Under the pieces are notes generated by a model, which saw nothing but the letters and a program-made list of their open reading frames with translations, made no database searches and had not been told where the DNA came from. From Streptomyces silaceus (lineage in GTDB: Bacteria; Actinomycetota; Actinomycetes; Streptomycetales; Streptomycetaceae), in contig NZ_LIRJ01000004.1 in NCBI RefSeq assembly GCF_001419745.1, forward strand, positions 1 to 64,000: a DNA stretch of 64,000 nt, given 5' to 3'. Shown here one piece after another: positions 25,596 through 34,041 of the stretch; the stretch's first letter is position 1; the number at the start of each line of letters is the position of its first letter. The position numbers and the translations under genes are program-made.

Positions 25596-26063
25596 CTATG
25601 CCACCTCTTCCCAAAGGTCGTTGACGATCAGAGGCACGGTGAGCGTGGCCACCCGGTACGTCGTGCTGTCGAACCGCGAGAACCCGAACTGCGCGCCGAG
25701 CCCTGCCCCATGGGCGCCGCGCACGTCGACGTTGCGGACGCTGCCGCCGAAGTCGAAGTCCCCCGCGTACGCCGACATCAGGGCATCCACCGCGCCGGTG
25801 ACGGCGATGTCGACGTCATCCTCGGGCTGCGCGTCCGCCGGCGTGAGCACGCGGCCGGTCAGCTCCAGGCGGCCCGACGAGGCGCGCAGCCCGGACGCAG
25901 CCGGGACCGGGCCGACCCGGGCCACCCACAGGGCGTAGACCAGCCCCGAACCGGGGGCGGACACCGGCTCGTGGCCGAGTACCTGCTCGAACAGGCCAAG
26001 GCTCTGCGCGTGCGACATGGCCACACTGCGGTAGGTGAGGAGGTCGAGGGGCACGGCGATCAC
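25596..26063 (-). CDS. Tail terminator/completion-like protein
   Basis: 155 aa from GTG 26063, fixed by GTGA overlap with the upstream stop. Short beta strands with DVDIAVTGAVDALMSAYAG and a C-terminal RVATLTVPLIVNDLW fit the small alpha/beta tail-terminator fold found between neck proteins and the major tail protein. Assigned from order and general pattern only. Confidence 0.65.
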   Translation of the reverse strand: MIAVPLDLLTYRSVAMSHAQSLGLFEQVLGHEPVSAPGSGLVYALWVARVGPVPAASGLRASSGRLELTGRVLTPADAQPEDDVDIAVTGAVDALMSAYAGDFDFGGSVRNVDVRGAHGAGLGAQFGFSRFDSTTYRVATLTVPLIVNDLWEEVA

Positions 26064-26434
26064 ATCCGTCCCGTGTAGCGGCGCAGCAGCCGCTCGCCGA
26101 TGCCGCGCTTGCGGGAGTTGAGCCGGTCCCGGGTGACGATCCAGTGGTCGTAGCCCTTGAACTTCGTCACCGGGTAGTTGCGGGAGCCCACACCGGCCAG
26201 CCACGGCCCGTAGACGACACGCGAGTCAGTGATCGTGTGCCCGTCCTCGACCTTGATCCGGGTCGTGTAGAACGGCGTCTGCGTCTTCAGGACCCGGTCG
26301 AGCTCGCCGAGGAGGATCGTGCGGCCCTCCTCGGCGAGTTGCCGTTCCAGCCGGTTGACGTACTCGTTCGCGGCGCGGCGCGCCCGCCCGTCGAAGATCG
26401 GGCCGCGGCGGCTGGTCGACACATCGAGGCGCAT
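26060..26434 (-). CDS. HK97 gp10-like neck protein
   Basis: 124 aa. MRLDVSTSRRGPIFDGRARRAANEYVNRLERQLAEEG followed by the beta segment TDSRVVYGPWLAGVGSRN is the usual layout of gp10-like head-tail joining proteins in actinophages (N-terminal helix, then strands ending in a basic C-terminus). It sits between the connector and tail terminator, with a 4-base overlap downstream. Confidence 0.75.
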   Translation of the reverse strand: MRLDVSTSRRGPIFDGRARRAANEYVNRLERQLAEEGRTILLGELDRVLKTQTPFYTTRIKVEDGHTITDSRVVYGPWLAGVGSRNYPVTKFKGYDHWIVTRDRLNSRKRGIGERLLRRYTGRM

Positions 26435-26437
26435 CCG

Positions 26438-27496
26438 TCACACCGCCCTGGCGCGGGCCTTGCGGCCGTGGCTGGTGTAGACGCGGGCGCGGAGATCGAC
26501 GAGGCCCTTACCGGACGCCTCCCGCTCCGACTCCCCAGACCCGGCTGTCCGCGCGTACGCTGAGCGGCCCTGCATGAGGTCGACGAGGGCCTCGGCGAGG
26601 CACAGCTGCCGGACGCTGCCGGGCGCCTCCCACCGGGCCACCGCCGCGCCGGACGTGTGCGCGGCCGCCGTGGTGCCGAGAGCGCCGCGCTGCACGGTCA
26701 GGGTCCGCGGCGCGTACACGGCCGCGCCGGTGGCGTGCGGGGCGATCGGTGAGCCGTCCCACGCCCGCCGGACGAGCAGCGTGTTCCCGGCGATCTCCTC
26801 GACGAGCATCCGCTCCCCGTCGACGAGGATCATCTCCCCGGCCGCGAATGCCGCGCCGCTGCTCACGGGGACGATGACGGTGTTGTTCTGGGCTGTGAGG
26901 TCCCCGGCGATGATCTGCCCGGTGTCGAGTAGCGACCGGCCGGTCACGATGACCCGCTCGCTGTCGATGCGCAGCAGCGAGCCGACACCGACTGCGGCGG
27001 ACGCGGCAGCGTCCACGTCCACCCCGGTCTCGACCGCGTCGAGGGCCTCGGTGATCGTGCCGCCTGGCGTCTCGTCGTTGCGGTACCCGTACAGGCCCTG
27101 CACGCTGACGGCCCGCTGTGTGGTGGCCCCGCCACCGAACGCCGCGCTGGAGCCGATGTTCAGCTCCAGGTGCGTGTACGGCGGCTCATCCCGTCCATCG
27201 GAGCGGCGCAGGACATAGTCGGCGGGGTCGATGATCTTGCCGCCGGTGGTGAGGGAGGAGACGGAGATGAGCTCATTGCCATCGAGCCACAGCCGCCATG
27301 CAGGCGCGCTCTGCCCGGCCGGCCAGTCCCATGCACGGGTGGCCAGCGTCGGGTAGAACACGCGGTGGGTGAGCCCGTGCACAGCGTCGGCCGCGTCCGC
27401 GAGCGCACGGTCGATCCGCGCGTTCGAGCGCGCGGTCTCCTTCACATCGAGCTCCGCTTTCACTTCTTCGCGGGTCGTGTACCAGGGCGTTGTCAT
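26438..27496 (-). CDS. Head-tail connector (gp6-like) with inserted repeat domain
   Basis: 352 aa, much longer than the usual 100-200 aa. Residues 1-60 (TTREEVKAELDVKETARSNA, then VHGLTHRVFYP) and about 300-345 (RQLCLAEALVDLMQGRSAY) are the helical gp6-like connector parts. Between them lies a beta insertion about residues 150-290 with two similar units (LLRIDSERVIVTG and MILVDGERMLVEE, each followed by a HTSGAAV/HATGAAVY turn). The insertion may decorate the neck. The connector role is well supported; the insert role is unknown. Confidence 0.78.
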   Translation of the reverse strand: MTTPWYTTREEVKAELDVKETARSNARIDRALADAADAVHGLTHRVFYPTLATRAWDWPAGQSAPAWRLWLDGNELISVSSLTTGGKIIDPADYVLRRSDGRDEPPYTHLELNIGSSAAFGGGATTQRAVSVQGLYGYRNDETPGGTITEALDAVETGVDVDAAASAAVGVGSLLRIDSERVIVTGRSLLDTGQIIAGDLTAQNNTVIVPVSSGAAFAAGEMILVDGERMLVEEIAGNTLLVRRAWDGSPIAPHATGAAVYAPRTLTVQRGALGTTAAAHTSGAAVARWEAPGSVRQLCLAEALVDLMQGRSAYARTAGSGESEREASGKGLVDLRARVYTSHGRKARARAV

Positions 27497-27525
27497 CTCT
27501 CGTCACCTCCTCTCGTATGAGCTGG

Positions 27526-27723
27526 TCAGCGGAGCCGGTCGCCGACGTACCGGTCACCGGGCCGCCACCCGCAGAACGGGCAGTACCGGCCCGGATCTAC
27601 GTCCGGTCCTTCGCGGAGCGGCTCCCCGTCTTGGGGGCAGGCGACGGGCTCTTGCTGCTGCTCGTCGCGGGCGAGGCCGATTCCTTCTCGGACGATGTCG
27701 AGGAGCTGCTGCCAGGAGATGAC
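27526..27723 (-). CDS. Small zinc-ribbon protein with no standard start codon
   Basis: About 65 codons reading ISWQQLLDIVREGIGLARDE, then ACPQDGEPLREGP and YCPFCGWRPGDRYVGDRLR. The two Cys clusters and the amphipathic start look like a genuine small actinophage protein. It overlaps the preceding zinc-ribbon gene in the -1 frame. No ATG/GTG/TTG lies near its natural start (GTC ATC), although a strong purine run (GGAGGGAGGCGAGGAG) is just upstream. It may use ATC/ATT-like initiation, a frameshift from the overlapping gene, or be a damaged GTG. Confidence 0.5.
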   Translation of the reverse strand, partial: VISWQQLLDIVREGIGLARDEQQQEPVACPQDGEPLREGPDVDPGRYCPFCGWRPGDRYVGDRLR

Positions 27724-27956
27724 TCCTCGCCTCCCTCCTCGATCGGGGTCAGCTCGCCGCTGTCCGGGTCCACCTCGAACCCGTCGATGGTCGGGCCGCC
27801 GTGCACGGTCACCTTCGGCATGCTGGTCTCCTTCTGCTGCTCGGTCTGCTCGGGCTGTGTGGCCTCGTTGATCCGCACCGTCGACCCGCACTGCGGGCAC
27901 TTCGGCGCGCCCACGCTGTACTTGGCCGTGCACTCGGCGCACTCCCACACGGCCAT
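27597..27956 (-). CDS. Zinc-ribbon protein with Ser-rich tail
   Basis: 119 aa. The N-terminus MAVWECAECTAKYSVGAPKCPQCGS is a rubredoxin-like four-Cys ribbon. The middle is acidic (DSGELTPIEEGGEES) and the last 45 residues are Ser/Pro/Lys-rich. Found beside capsid genes in many Streptomyces phages, role unknown. Starts 1 base after the upstream stop. Confidence 0.75.
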   Translation of the reverse strand: MAVWECAECTAKYSVGAPKCPQCGSTVRINEATQPEQTEQQKETSMPKVTVHGGPTIDGFEVDPDSGELTPIEEGGEESSPGSSSSTSSEKESASPATSSSKSPSPAPKTGSRSAKDRT

Positions 27957-27957
27957 G

Positions 27958-28398
27958 TCAGGCCCCCGTGGCAGGCAGCGACGCCGGAGCGCGCATCACG
28001 CCGAGGTCGCGCGTGAGGGCGTTGACGGTGCCCGCGCCGGTGCTGGTGAGCTTCACGTACCGGTAGCCGTCCGACAGGGACGTCCCCTCCACCTCGATCA
28101 CCGCCGCGTTCTGCGTCGCAGCCGCCGCCGTGGTCACGGTTGCGCCCGCCGCCTGCGTGCGCCTGGTCCACGCGTCCGACCCGTTGCCGGTGCACGTGTG
28201 GTACTCGGCGATGCAGGCGAGGTTCTGCGCGCCCGTACCGGACGAGTCCTTCGCCTCCTGGAGGGTGTAGACGTCGCCGACGCCACCCCCGAGGTAGCAG
28301 GAGAACGTGACGCCAGCAGCCGCCCCCTTCAGGGCGATCCACGCGCCGTCCGCGGCCGGGGTCGTGTTGAACAGTCGGCCAAGTGCTCGCTGAGACAT
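27958..28398 (-). CDS. Putative capsid decoration/accessory protein
   Basis: 146 aa with a beta-rich, Ala/Thr/Gly composition. It starts MSQRALGRLFNTTPAADGAW and contains CIAEYHTCTGNGSDAWTRR. Its place between the major capsid gene and connectors is typical of head decoration proteins, but no fold is firmly recognised. Confidence 0.65.
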   Translation of the reverse strand: MSQRALGRLFNTTPAADGAWIALKGAAAGVTFSCYLGGGVGDVYTLQEAKDSSGTGAQNLACIAEYHTCTGNGSDAWTRRTQAAGATVTTAAAATQNAAVIEVEGTSLSDGYRYVKLTSTGAGTVNALTRDLGVMRAPASLPATGA

Positions 28399-28454
28399 GG
28401 GGAGTTCCTTCCGTCTGGTGTCCGGTCCGGGGCGACACTGCCGGCCCGGTGAAA

Positions 28455-28483
28455 GCCGCCGTCGGGGTGTGAATGCCGGCGGC
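28455..28483 (-). terminator. Hairpin after the major capsid gene
   Basis: On the minus strand GCCGCCG pairs with CGGCGGC across a 15-base loop, followed by TTTC. It follows the capsid stop (28496) by 13 bases and could attenuate downstream expression relative to capsid. Confidence 0.4.
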
Positions 28484-28495
28484 GGCCGGGGTGGG

Positions 28496-29854
28496 TTAGT
28501 TGAGCTCGACGAACGGGGAGAGCGTGGAGGTGGAGCCGTTGGCCGGGGTGATGGCCGACTGGATCCAGGGGCGGCCGTCGACGCGCTGGATGATCCGGAA
28601 CGTCGTCTTGTCGTTGCCGAACGCGTAGTCGGTGCTGGAGTCGGCGGTCATGACCTGCCGGTCGCCCACCAGGTAGTAGGAGAGGTCGACGAACGCGAGG
28701 TCGCCGCGCGCGCCGAGGACGCCGCCCTTCTCGGTGATGATCAGCGGGCGGCCGAAGATGGACATCGGCATACCGGCGGCGGCGTTGACGACGAACACCG
28801 AGTTGCCGCCGGTGCCGACGGTCAGCGACAGCTGGAGCAGCTGCGGCAGCGCGTCCGGGGAGCACATCCACACGGCGTTGGACAGCGACGAGGGCAGCAT
28901 GCGGGCGTACATGCCGATGACGTCCACGTACTGGATCTTGTTGGCGTTGGCGCGGGTCACGGTGACGGCGGCGGAGTTGCCCGCGCCGCGGTAGCCGAGC
29001 GGTTCGCCGGTGCCGCTGCCCGTCTGGAACTTGTTGTCTTCCTCGAAGGCGAGGGCGGTCGGCCACAGCGTCTCGATCAGCGCCGAGAAGCTGACGATGG
29101 AGTCCTGGAGCAGCTCGTTCGGGACGGCGGACAGACCGGTGAGCTTCTTCGCGTCGAGCTCGACGCGGCCGAACTTCGGGTTGGAGTCCTGGAGGGCCGC
29201 GCCCTCTTCACCCCAGTAGGCGACCATGCCGCCGAACACCGACCCGGCGTTCGTGGTGGTGTCGATCATCGGGAACGGGACGCGGGCCGACTCCATCGGG
29301 ACGACCGTGGCCAGCGGCCGCACGACGGCCTTCTCCAGGGCCAGCTGGAGGAGCTGGCTGCGGAGCGTCTCGGGGACGAGGAACCCGCCGTCGGCCGGGC
29401 TGACGCTGGAGGCGGCGTTGCGGAGCGCGCTGAGCTTGTCGGCGTCGGCCTTCGGGTTCTTGTGCCAGATGTTCTGCACGTACTCGATGGCGTTGGAGAA
29501 GTGCTGGTCGAGCGCGGCGCCCGGGGCGGTCGCGTTGTGCGCGGTGCCCTGCCGGTGCGAGGTCAGCATGTTCCCGCCGCGCTTGGCCTGAGGGTCGAGG
29601 TCGAGACGCTTGATCGCGTCCTTGCCCGCCTTGTCCATGCCGTTCTCGCGCATCATCTGCGCGAACACGCGCTGCGTCTCCTCGGCGACGAGCCGGTTGA
29701 GGTCGGTGCCCTCGCCCTGGAGCGCCTCGCCGTACGCGGTGATGAACTCGGTGAGCGAGTCCCTGCTCGCCATGACCTCCTTCAGCTTGCCGCCGTCGGC
29801 GAGCATCTCCGCCAGTTCCTCAGGGTTGCGCGGGATGGTCATCGTGGGTGCCAC
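28496..29854 (-). CDS. HK97-type major capsid protein
   Basis: 452 aa. Residues 1-110 are a charged helical delta/scaffold region. The HK97 fold follows, with SPADGGFLVPETLRSQLL (N-arm), RVPFPMIDTTTNAGSVFGG, the E-loop/P-domain and a C-terminal FRIIQRVDGRPWIQ. The main shell protein, made as a precursor cut by the protease encoded next door. GTG 29854 has a GGAGG ribosome site. Confidence 0.92.
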   Translation of the reverse strand: MAPTMTIPRNPEELAEMLADGGKLKEVMASRDSLTEFITAYGEALQGEGTDLNRLVAEETQRVFAQMMRENGMDKAGKDAIKRLDLDPQAKRGGNMLTSHRQGTAHNATAPGAALDQHFSNAIEYVQNIWHKNPKADADKLSALRNAASSVSPADGGFLVPETLRSQLLQLALEKAVVRPLATVVPMESARVPFPMIDTTTNAGSVFGGMVAYWGEEGAALQDSNPKFGRVELDAKKLTGLSAVPNELLQDSIVSFSALIETLWPTALAFEEDNKFQTGSGTGEPLGYRGAGNSAAVTVTRANANKIQYVDVIGMYARMLPSSLSNAVWMCSPDALPQLLQLSLTVGTGGNSVFVVNAAAGMPMSIFGRPLIITEKGGVLGARGDLAFVDLSYYLVGDRQVMTADSSTDYAFGNDKTTFRIIQRVDGRPWIQSAITPANGSTSTLSPFVELN

Positions 29855-29865
29855 TGGTGCCTCCT

Positions 29866-30951
29866 TCAGTCCGTCGCCGCGCTGGACGACGCCTCGGGCT
29901 CGATCAGATTGGAGACGAGCGCCGACCAGTCGGGGGCGTCGTCGGTGAGGTGGGCGACAAGGTCAGCCCAGGAATCGGTTGGCTCGGCTGGGGCTGGCTC
30001 AGGTGCCGCCTCAGCGGGTTCGGCGGCGTCATCGCCGTCGTCGACAGGGGCGGCGCCGGCCGTGGGGGTGGAATCGGCCGGCGCCGCTACGGCGGCCTGG
30101 AGCCGGGCCACCGTGTCCTCACCGAGGAGTTCAGCGAGGCTGACCACCATCTGCGAGGCGTCTTCTACCGCAGTCGCGCGCGGCGGCGCAGGCCGCGGCT
30201 TCGGAGGGTCCGGCTGACGCGGGCCGGTGTAGCCGTACGCGGCGAGGTCCCACGCGCGCGCCATGTCCGGCTCGTCCTCGTCCGGCTCCGCTTCCTCGGC
30301 AGGCTCGCCCGCCTTCGGCTTCGCGAGGGCCTCGTCCGCCAGCCCAGCCGCGACCGCGTCCTCCGGCAGGTACCAGGTCTCCTGCTGCATGGCCTCACGC
30401 CACTGCGCGCGCGTCCCTCCGGCGCGGGCGGCGTAGGCGTCGGCGATGTTGTCGCTGATCAGGCCGAGGAGTTCGGCCATCTCCTCCATGTCGGCCGCGT
30501 CGCCCAGGCACACCCCGGACGCGTCATGGATCATCAGCATCGCGTTCGGGGCCATCTCGATCCGGTCGCCGGACATCGCGATGACGGAGGCGATGGACGC
30601 GGCGACGCTGTCGACCTGCACCGTGACGTTCGCCGGATGCGACCGCAGCGCGTTGGCGATGGCGATGCCCTCGAACACCGACCCGCCCGGCGAGTTGATG
30701 CGCACGCGCAGCTTGGGCGCGGTCACCCCGCGCAGGTCCGCAATGAACTCATCCGCCGTCGCGCCGAACCAGCCGCCGATCTCGTCGTACAGCATCACCT
30801 CGGCCTCGTCCGAGTCGGACGCGTTCGTGATGCGGTACCAGGACTGCGCTGCGACACCGTGCGCCGCGCGCAGCCGCTCGGCCTGCTCCCGCTGGCGCGC
30901 GACGAACCCGGCCGCCGCTGCGGGCAGCACGAGCCCGGGGATTCCGTTCAT
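29866..30951 (-). CDS. ClpP-like prohead protease
   Basis: 361 aa. The ClpP/SppA fold spans about residues 40-200: LRVRINSPGGSVFEG, catalytic Ser119 in VAASIASVIA and His142 in LMIHDAS. The Pro/Glu/Ala-rich C-terminal third is probably scaffold. Expected to process the capsid and other head proteins. It overlaps the portal gene stop by 4 bases, giving the classical portal-protease-capsid order. Confidence 0.92.
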   Translation of the reverse strand: MNGIPGLVLPAAAAGFVARQREQAERLRAAHGVAAQSWYRITNASDSDEAEVMLYDEIGGWFGATADEFIADLRGVTAPKLRVRINSPGGSVFEGIAIANALRSHPANVTVQVDSVAASIASVIAMSGDRIEMAPNAMLMIHDASGVCLGDAADMEEMAELLGLISDNIADAYAARAGGTRAQWREAMQQETWYLPEDAVAAGLADEALAKPKAGEPAEEAEPDEDEPDMARAWDLAAYGYTGPRQPDPPKPRPAPPRATAVEDASQMVVSLAELLGEDTVARLQAAVAAPADSTPTAGAAPVDDGDDAAEPAEAAPEPAPAEPTDSWADLVAHLTDDAPDWSALVSNLIEPEASSSAATD

Positions 30952-32513
30952 TCGCTGGCTCCCTTCCGCCCGCGCTTGACGACGCGGCAGCGGCAGTCGT
31001 TGCCGTACTCGGCGCCCACGCAGTTCACGTAGCCGCGCCCGCCCGGGTAGTCCTCATAGGCGTCGGCCCGGTTCTTGTACGTCCGGCCGTTGTTCTCGCT
31101 GCACGGGCCGCAGGTGTTGTCGTCGTCCTCGGCGACCGCCACCCACCGCCGTGCTGCCTCGATCTCGTTGGTCACCCACGGAGGCGGCGCCCACCGGTTG
31201 GCGGGCTGCGCGTCGAGACCGGGCACGTTGAAGCCGAGCAGCGGCAGGATCAGCGGCGCCGTGGCGGGGGCGCCGCGCACGATGTCGACGAGGAGCTGCT
31301 CGTCTGCCGGTCGCGCGGCCATCTCGGGAAGGTCGACGGTCGACAGGACATCGGCGGGCGAGAACCCCGCGGTTTGGAGTGTGGCGGCGGCCTGCGCGCG
31401 CTGGCCGAGGATGGTGGCCTCGGCCTCTTTGTCTTCGGGGACGGGGCTGACGAAGTCGAACTCCAGGCCCCGGGCGGTCGCCCCGTACAGGGGGAGCAGG
31501 CGGGTGTTGAGCATCTCGCGTACGCGCTCCAGGCGCGGTTGGATCAGCCAGCGGGCGAACACGTACGCGGCGGCTTCGGCGTTCGCGCGGTTCACGTCGT
31601 CGGTGGCGCCGAGCATGGGCTTGGGGAACCCGAATGCCTCGCGGATGATCTCCCGGTTGACGCTGCGGAGTTCGGTGAACTGCATGTCGCGCATCGAGTA
31701 CTTGCGGTCGACCCACTTCAGGCCGTTCTCCAGCACGCCGACGCGGTGGGCGTTGGACACGCCGCGGTGCTGCTCGCCCCACCGAGTCCGGAACTCTTCG
31801 AACTCGTCGTCGCTCAGGCGGCGGTCGACCTCGACGACACCGCCCGGCTCTGCGCTGTTGCGGAAGAAGTTCGCGTTCCACTCCGCGCTCGCGCGGGTCG
31901 CGTCGATGTCCATGAGGATCGTCTGGACCACACCCATGCCCCGGTACGGGTCGAGCGGGTTGGGCCTTCGCAGGCTGATGACGTCGTCCACGCCGAGCGG
32001 GACGCGCTCGCCGGACGGGCCGCGGTAGACGTAGCCGAGGAGGAACTCCTGCGGGTCCGGGACTGGCTCCATGCGGTCGGGGCGTACCGGCCACAGCTCC
32101 AGCGGGATCGACGAGCGCTCATGGCAGGCGATCACCCACCACTGCTCGCCGGTCAACTCCTCGTGCTGCTGCGCCGACTCGCGGAACGCGGGCCCGGTCA
32201 TGTGCCGGTTCGGCGCGTTCCACAGGTCGAGGGCGGCGTGGGAGGTGACCTCGACGCGGTCCTCGTCACGGCCCGACGTGGCGGAGCGGTACAGCTTCCA
32301 CTCGACGCCGGCGTACGTGGTGGTGATGCGGTCGACGATCGCGTACAGAGTGCTGCTGCCACCCATGGCACGCATCTGCGCCTCTTGCCCGGCAGGGCGC
32401 ACGAAGCCGGAGCCGAAACCGGCGCGGCCGGTGGCGGGGGCGAAGGGGATGGGGGTGCGGTTGACGGCGCTGGCGGCGGCGGAGGCGAGGGAGCCGAGGA
32501 GTGTTCTGCCCAT
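30948..32513 (-). CDS. Portal protein with fused head-morphogenesis domain
   Basis: 521 aa. The HK97-type portal spans about residues 40-400 (YRGPSGERVPLGVDDVISLR, AFGFPKPMLGATDD). The last 60 residues carry NTCGPCSENNGRTY and a final NDCRC, the Cys pattern of the Mu gpF-like minor head protein domain. Forms the DNA entry ring at one vertex; the fused tail may replace a separate minor head protein, since none is seen nearby. Confidence 0.9.
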   Translation of the reverse strand: MGRTLLGSLASAAASAVNRTPIPFAPATGRAGFGSGFVRPAGQEAQMRAMGGSSTLYAIVDRITTTYAGVEWKLYRSATSGRDEDRVEVTSHAALDLWNAPNRHMTGPAFRESAQQHEELTGEQWWVIACHERSSIPLELWPVRPDRMEPVPDPQEFLLGYVYRGPSGERVPLGVDDVISLRRPNPLDPYRGMGVVQTILMDIDATRASAEWNANFFRNSAEPGGVVEVDRRLSDDEFEEFRTRWGEQHRGVSNAHRVGVLENGLKWVDRKYSMRDMQFTELRSVNREIIREAFGFPKPMLGATDDVNRANAEAAAYVFARWLIQPRLERVREMLNTRLLPLYGATARGLEFDFVSPVPEDKEAEATILGQRAQAAATLQTAGFSPADVLSTVDLPEMAARPADEQLLVDIVRGAPATAPLILPLLGFNVPGLDAQPANRWAPPPWVTNEIEAARRWVAVAEDDDNTCGPCSENNGRTYKNRADAYEDYPGGRGYVNCVGAEYGNDCRCRVVKRGRKGASE

Positions 32514-32530
32514 CGGTCACCTCCCTTGTG

Positions 32531-32704
32531 TCAGTCGCCGCTGTCTACCCACCACTGCATGACGAACAGGGACGCTCCGGCGGTGATCAGACCCACGCCC
32601 ATGCCGAAGATATTCCATGTTCCTGTTGTGATGAGTGTAAATCCTCCTGTCAATAGGCATTGAGACCGCAAATTTTTCAGCATTGAGGGGTTCGGCTTCC
32701 TCAT
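32531..32704 (-). CDS. Small two-helix membrane protein of atypical composition
   Basis: 57 aa. After MRKPNPSMLKNLRSQC come two hydrophobic helices (LLTGGFTLITTGTWNIFG and VGLITAGASLFVMQWW) forming a membrane hairpin. Base composition is clearly lower in GC, with codons rare around it (CTA, TTG, ACA, AAT). ATG 32704 overlaps the terminase stop (ATGA). A membrane protein has no obvious place between terminase and portal, so it looks like an inserted moron gene, perhaps a superinfection or host-modifying factor. Function unknown. Confidence 0.7.
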   Translation of the reverse strand: MRKPNPSMLKNLRSQCLLTGGFTLITTGTWNIFGMGVGLITAGASLFVMQWWVDSGD

Positions 32705-34041
32705 CCCACCCACCTCATCCGGGGCCGCCCACCGAGATCCCGCTCGGCGACCATGTAGCGCAGCGCATCCGCGCCGTGATCGTTCTCCTTCAATGGCGCC
32801 TCCGGCGCAGTCCCGCCCGGCTTCACCGCCCACACGTAGCCGCTGAGTTCTTCCTCGGTGCTGGCCGGCTTCTTCACGTCGTCGAGCACCGGGTCCCGCT
32901 CGACCAGCGCACCGCGCACGACGTAGAGCCTCGGACGTCCGTCACCCGCCACCTTGAGCCGGGACTTCACGGCCTGGATGCCAGTGCTCACCGCCTTCTC
33001 CGCAGGCTGCGTGCCCATCTGGAGGTACTTCTCCAACGTGGCCCGGTCCTCGGCGTCGTGGTCACAGATCACCGCGCGGGGCTGCGGCTCGCGCCACTGA
33101 CCGGACGGGTACACCATTAGGTCCCGAGCCTGCGTGGCCATCTCCTCGACGAGGCGGCGGGAGTGGTACAGCTCGCGATAGAGGTAGAGGCGGCCGTCGC
33201 CGTCCTCGGCCCACCACTGCATGACCATCGGGTTCGTGAATCCGAAGTCGACCGCGATCCACCGCGACCACTGCGGCGGGATCTTGAACGGGTCGACGAG
33301 GTGCACGGCCTCGTCGAACTCCTCGTAGATCAGGCCTTCGGCCGCCGCCCATACGCCGTCCTTCAGCCGGAGCCTGCGCACTCCAGTGAGGGCGTCGAGC
33401 TTGTTGAAGTAGTCGCGGCCCTGCTCGGTGAGGCTGCCGTCCGCGTTCACGTATGCGGGGTTGTCGGCGTGCCGGGACACGAGCATCTTTGCGCGGCCCT
33501 GATCACACCGGCGCTTGATCCAGTGCGTGGGCTGCGCCGGGTTGCACGCGGCGATCTGCTGCTGCCACGACAACTGCCCGTTGCGGAGCCGGGTGGCGAT
33601 CGACTCCCAGTCCGTCTCCGTGAGTTCGGTCGCCTCGTCCGCGAAGACCAAGTCGTACTCAGCGGACATGATCTTCTCGGGCTTGTCCATGCCGCCGACG
33701 ACGATGACGCTGCCGTTCGAGTACCGGTAGCACGGCGCCTCGCGCGGGCTGCCGCCGAACCAGCGGACCACCCCGCGCGCGAGCGTGTCCGCGGCGACCT
33801 TCTTCTCGTACGTCACCAGCGTCGTGCTGCCGAGTGATACGGCCGTCTTGCGGACGATCAGCGCACGGATCCCCGGGTTGTTGAGCGCGGCGAGGTGCAC
33901 GCGGAACAGGGCGGCGAGGCTCTTGCCGGTGCCGGCCGGGCCCGCGATGACGACCTCGGACTCCCGGTTCTTGAACAACTCGCGGGCGGCGCCGCGGGGT
34001 TCGTAGCGGACGACCGCGTCGCGGTCGAGCGCGGTCGTCAC
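32701..34041 (-). CDS. terL: Terminase large subunit
   Basis: 446 aa DNA-packaging motor. The ATPase has Walker A AGPAGTGKS (residues 33-41) and Walker B LVFADEA. The RNase H-like nuclease has Asp residues in AVDFGFTNP, VICDHDAED and ENDHGADALRY. Related to phage terminases of the terminase_3 type. GTG 34041 overlaps the small subunit stop by 4 bases. Confidence 0.93.
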   Translation of the reverse strand: MTTALDRDAVVRYEPRGAARELFKNRESEVVIAGPAGTGKSLAALFRVHLAALNNPGIRALIVRKTAVSLGSTTLVTYEKKVAADTLARGVVRWFGGSPREAPCYRYSNGSVIVVGGMDKPEKIMSAEYDLVFADEATELTETDWESIATRLRNGQLSWQQQIAACNPAQPTHWIKRRCDQGRAKMLVSRHADNPAYVNADGSLTEQGRDYFNKLDALTGVRRLRLKDGVWAAAEGLIYEEFDEAVHLVDPFKIPPQWSRWIAVDFGFTNPMVMQWWAEDGDGRLYLYRELYHSRRLVEEMATQARDLMVYPSGQWREPQPRAVICDHDAEDRATLEKYLQMGTQPAEKAVSTGIQAVKSRLKVAGDGRPRLYVVRGALVERDPVLDDVKKPASTEEELSGYVWAVKPGGTAPEAPLKENDHGADALRYMVAERDLGGRPRMRWVG

